Shown here in pieces: positions 6,426 through 8,137 of a DNA stretch of 8,137 bases. Below the pieces are notes generated by a model. That model worked only from the letters and a program-made list of their open reading frames with translations. It did not search any database and was not told the origin of the DNA. Position 1 is the first letter of the stretch; every line of letters begins with the position of its first letter. The DNA is from Bryobacterales bacterium (GTDB lineage Bacteria; Cyanobacteriota; Vampirovibrionia; Obscuribacterales; Obscuribacteraceae): positions 1 to 8,137 of the forward strand of contig CAJCHQ010000822.1 of assembly GCA_903970295.1 (NCBI GenBank), in the 5' to 3' direction. The position numbers and the translations under genes are program-made.

Positions 6426-6509
6426 ATGGAGAAAGGGAGTTTCAGGATGATAATTGAGGTCGGAACATCTTTCGCGGGATTCAGCCCAAAACTGCAGACG
6501 CGCGTGTAG
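6426..6509 (+). CDS. Possible tiny ORF (20 or 27 residues) after the secreted-protein gene
   Basis: ATG 6447 opens MIIEVGTSFAGFSPKLQTRV, ending at TAG 6507-6509. It is preceded by a strong ribosome-site match (AAAGGGAG, 6432-6439) at 7 bases. An in-frame ATG at 6426 adds MEKGSFR. The V-I-E...F.GFSPKL pattern faintly recalls the first strands of HicB-type antitoxins, but the match is short and the LPGC part is missing. It could be a decayed remnant, a real tiny gene or chance. The rest of 6409-6669 shows no other gene. Confidence 0.22.
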   Translation: MEKGSFRMIIEVGTSFAGFSPKLQTRV

Positions 6510-6639
6510 TTGAATCGTAGGATCGAATGGCGAGCGAAAAAATTTCAAAAACACCTCCTTCAAAGTCTCGTGCTTATCGAAAGTTTAACCCTCTTCGTTT
6601 GCTTCGTACGATATTTTTTCCGGTTCAGAATAATCGAAT

Positions 6640-6658
6640 AATCGCTCTCTCAGCGATT
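6640..6658 (-). terminator. Hairpin just downstream of the ATPase gene
   Basis: AATCGCT (6640-6646) and AGCGATT (6652-6658) are exact 7-bp arms around a 5-base loop (CTCTC). Read on the minus strand, the hairpin begins 12 bases after the ATPase stop codon and is followed by AT-rich ATTATTCGATTATT. The tract is not a clean T-run, so termination may be weak. On the plus strand it could also stop read-through from the convergent secreted-protein gene. Confidence 0.4.
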
Positions 6659-6669
6659 GACCATGACTT

Positions 6670-7830
6670 CTAAGGAGATGAATTGTCACCGTTTGAAGAC
6701 AGCAACTCTCTTAGATCTGTGGCGCTTGCAAACGTAACTTCGATTCCATCCACAGAACGCGAATGCATTTGAGCGATCTGCGGAGAGCATAAAATGTTTA
6801 TCCCTTTCGGATAAGCTTCTCGAAATGCCTTGATCGAGCGCATTTCAAGGGCATCGGAACGCCACTTACACTCTATGACATGACAGATTGCGCGGCCGCG
6901 CGTTATAACAAAATCAATTTCCCGTTGCTGCTTATCGCGCCAGAAGTGAATATCAGATTCACTGACAATTGTTAGTAGCGTTTCCAGGACAAGGTGCTCC
7001 CAAAGGGGACCACAGTCTTCATTACGCAAATCATTCCAGCTGCGAGTGTACGCAACAAAACCAGTGTCGAACCCATAAATCTTTGGCTGCGCAATGATCT
7101 CACGGCGGCCGCCGCCAGAAAATGGGCGCAGGATAGTAATTGCATGAGTGATTTGTAAGACCTGTAGATAATTGGTGACGGTCGGTCGAGTCAAACCGGT
7201 AAGTTTACTGAGAGTTGTTATTTCAGCCAGTCCGCTGCTTTGCCGAAGCAGAACTTCGAGAAGCATCAAGAAACCCGAGCGTTTCTCAACACGAAAAAGT
7301 TCTTGAACATCGCGCGCATAAAACGAGTCCATCCACTCGGCATAGAACTCAGGATCGTTATCAATAAATAAAAGCGCTTGCGGTAAGCCACCTCGCAGCA
7401 ACCGCTGTTTCACATCGACAACGCCAAAAGTAGAAAGCTCCTCTGCCATCACAGGAAGAAGCCGCACGACGCGCTTGCGTCCGGTTAAACTATCGCGAAA
7501 TTTCTGAGTAGCCGACAGGGTAGATGACCCCGTAGCCAATATCTTCAAATGTGGGAACGAATCAGCACCAATCTTAAGCAGGCGACTTGGATCGGGAAGT
7601 TGATGCACCTCGTCCAGAACAATTTTTGTATGAGTCTGCGATTTAAAAAAATTCTCTGGATCCTGTAATTGTTGAGCGACACTCGGGAGGTCGCAATTCA
7701 AATAAAGGGCATCACCAAAGCTGCGCGCCAGAGTTGTTTTGCCCACGCGTCTAACACCCGTCAACCAAACCACCGGCGCCCGAGACCAAGCTTTGTCAAT
7801 CAGTTTTGCCCAAAAAGGTCGCTCTATCAT
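6670..7830 (-). CDS. AAA_14/DUF4143 P-loop ATPase with a nuclease-like C-terminus
   Basis: The 386 residues match the usual length of this family. The N-terminal AAA_14 domain has Walker A GVRRVGKT (25-32), Walker B KIVLDEVHQ (69-77, D73/E74) and a sensor-like LATGSS (98-103). The linker carries RGGLPQALLF and YARDVQELFR, both typical. A helix-turn-helix-like segment follows (TLSKLTGLTRPTVTNYLQVL), then DUF4143 features (KIYGFDTGFVAY). The C-terminus holds a PD-(D/E)xK-like signature, E304/D306 (EIDFVI) and E320-C-K322 (IECKW). The acidic and Lys residues are present, but nuclease activity is not established for the family, whose cellular role is poorly known. ATG 7830 is preferred: family members start like this, and no ribosome site precedes it. 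A four-codon frame (ATG AAT TCA TGA, 7838-7827) ends overlapping this start codon. It stands alone, convergent with the secreted-protein gene, under its own promoter and palindrome. The gene appears intact. Confidence 0.92.
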   Translation of the reverse strand: MIERPFWAKLIDKAWSRAPVVWLTGVRRVGKTTLARSFGDALYLNCDLPSVAQQLQDPENFFKSQTHTKIVLDEVHQLPDPSRLLKIGADSFPHLKILATGSSTLSATQKFRDSLTGRKRVVRLLPVMAEELSTFGVVDVKQRLLRGGLPQALLFIDNDPEFYAEWMDSFYARDVQELFRVEKRSGFLMLLEVLLRQSSGLAEITTLSKLTGLTRPTVTNYLQVLQITHAITILRPFSGGGRREIIAQPKIYGFDTGFVAYTRSWNDLRNEDCGPLWEHLVLETLLTIVSESDIHFWRDKQQREIDFVITRGRAICHVIECKWRSDALEMRSIKAFREAYPKGINILCSPQIAQMHSRSVDGIEVTFASATDLRELLSSNGDNSSP

Positions 7831-7836
7831 GAATTC

Positions 7837-7866
7837 ATAATATACATTTAGCCGTCTAAATGTAAA
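7837..7866 (-). promoter_or_regulatory. Promoter of the ATPase gene, leaderless or nearly so
   Basis: On the minus strand TTTACA (7866-7861) acts as -35. The -10 can be TATATT (7844-7839, 16-base spacer) or TATTAT (7842-7837, 18-base spacer). Either predicts transcription starting at about 7830-7832, on or next to the A of ATG 7830. With no purine-rich ribosome site upstream, the mRNA would be translated as a leaderless message. This is prediction from spacing only. Confidence 0.55.
7843..7864. promoter_or_regulatory. Inverted repeat in the ATPase promoter (probable operator)
   Basis: TACATTTAG (7843-7851) and CTAAATGTA (7856-7864) are perfect 9-bp arms around CCGT. The site fills the spacer between -35 and -10 of the ATPase promoter and overlaps both boxes, a position suited to repression. 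No other regulator gene is adjacent, and the ATPase itself contains a helix-turn-helix-like segment, so self-regulation is an attractive guess. Confidence 0.6.
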
Positions 7867-7953
7867 GTCCAGCTTCGCCGGTGAGAGTAACCAAAGAACA
7901 TTGCGTCCAGGAAAACAATGCTTTAAGAGTTCAAAAATCTGCTAGCAATCACT

Positions 7954-7974
7954 AAAAAAAAACGCCCGAAAGGC
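7954..7974 (-). terminator. T9 tract behind a short GC stem (possible terminator from the right)
   Basis: On the minus strand GCC-TTTCG-GGC (7974-7964) is followed, after one G, by nine T residues (7962-7954). The stem is only three pairs, so this is a marginal intrinsic terminator. If real it would end a minus-strand transcript arriving from beyond the right edge, insulating the ATPase promoter. Nothing else coding is seen between 7865 and 8137. Confidence 0.3.
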
Positions 7975-8020
7975 TGAGTAGGCTGTAATGTAACAGATCG
8001 TGAAGAAAACATTAACCCCA

Positions 8021-8049
8021 TTCAAAACGCGCTTTTCATTTGGTATAAA
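8021..8049 (+). promoter_or_regulatory. Possible rightward promoter before the terminal repeats
   Basis: TTCAAA (8021-8026) and TATAAA (8044-8049) are separated by 17 bases and match the -35 and -10 consensus at four and five positions. Transcription would start near 8056, at the edge of the repeat cluster, reading out of the window. No start codon with a ribosome site is visible before the end, so the target gene is unseen. Confidence 0.3.
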
Positions 8050-8052
8050 AAT

Positions 8053-8137
8053 ACTTGTACGAATTAACGAGTTACTTGTTCGAAATCGAGTTCTAGCCCG
8101 AAGTACAGACCGAAAGTACAAGTTCGAAAGTACAAGT
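8053..8137. repeat. 14-bp tandem repeat with inverted copies, cut by the window edge
   Basis: CGAAAGTACAAGT occurs exactly at 8111-8123 and 8125-8137, a 14-base period, with a diverged copy CGAAGTACAGAC at 8099-8110. The reverse complement of its core appears at 8053-8060 (ACTTGTAC) and partly at 8074-8079 (ACTTGT). TTCGAA palindromes are at 8079-8084 and 8123-8128. The array probably continues to the right. It could be an iteron-like protein-binding cluster, operator sites or a small satellite; the window does not decide. Confidence 0.55.

Noticed and set aside
8053..8137. CRISPR array
   Set aside because: Units are 14 bases and abut with no unique spacers, so this is a tandem repeat and not a CRISPR.

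Overview
This is a bacterial chromosomal (or large-contig) segment of moderate GC content with five convincing protein genes. The lineage cannot be fixed from sequence alone. WG-repeat proteins, long low-complexity secreted-type proteins, TTG starts and weak Shine-Dalgarno sites would suit an environmental bacterium such as the non-photosynthetic cyanobacterial relatives (Melainabacteria/Obscuribacterales), but that placement is a guess from gene flavour, not a demonstrated assignment.

Layout: (i) 1-242 is a leader with two inverted repeats. (ii) 243-3017 (+) is a 924-residue mosaic protein: a histidine-rich block, a Gly/Ser/Thr linker, three copies of an unrecognised repeat of about 83 residues, a second linker, and a C-terminal glycoside hydrolase family 16 (GH16) domain with its catalytic motif intact. 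(iii) 3018-3326 is an intergenic control region. Its centre is a perfect 27-bp palindrome (3127-3153) closely resembling the XylR operator of Bacillus, lying on top of a consensus -35 box with a 17-bp spacer to a -10. (iv) 3327-4373 (+) is a WG-repeat protein. (v) 4453-5628 (+) is a ROK/XylR-type regulator with a winged helix and zinc site but a substituted catalytic Asp. (vi) 5686-6408 (+) is a secreted protein of unknown function, started by TTG. (vii) 6409-6669 separates convergent genes. (viii) 6670-7830 (-) is an AAA_14/DUF4143 ATPase whose promoter contains a 9-bp-arm inverted repeat and whose transcript appears leaderless or nearly so. (ix) 7865-8137 holds a T-tract, a possible rightward promoter and a 14-bp tandem repeat that runs off the window.

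How the parts may work together: the XylR-like palindrome and the ROK gene are only about 1.3 kb apart. The simplest reading is a sugar-responsive, autoregulated unit in which the regulator blocks the promoter of the WG gene-regulator-secreted protein cluster and is released by a sugar ligand. The neighbouring GH16 enzyme could supply such a sugar, but no matching operator was seen in front of the GH16 gene, so that link is inference. The ATPase on the opposite strand looks like an independent, self-regulated single-gene unit.
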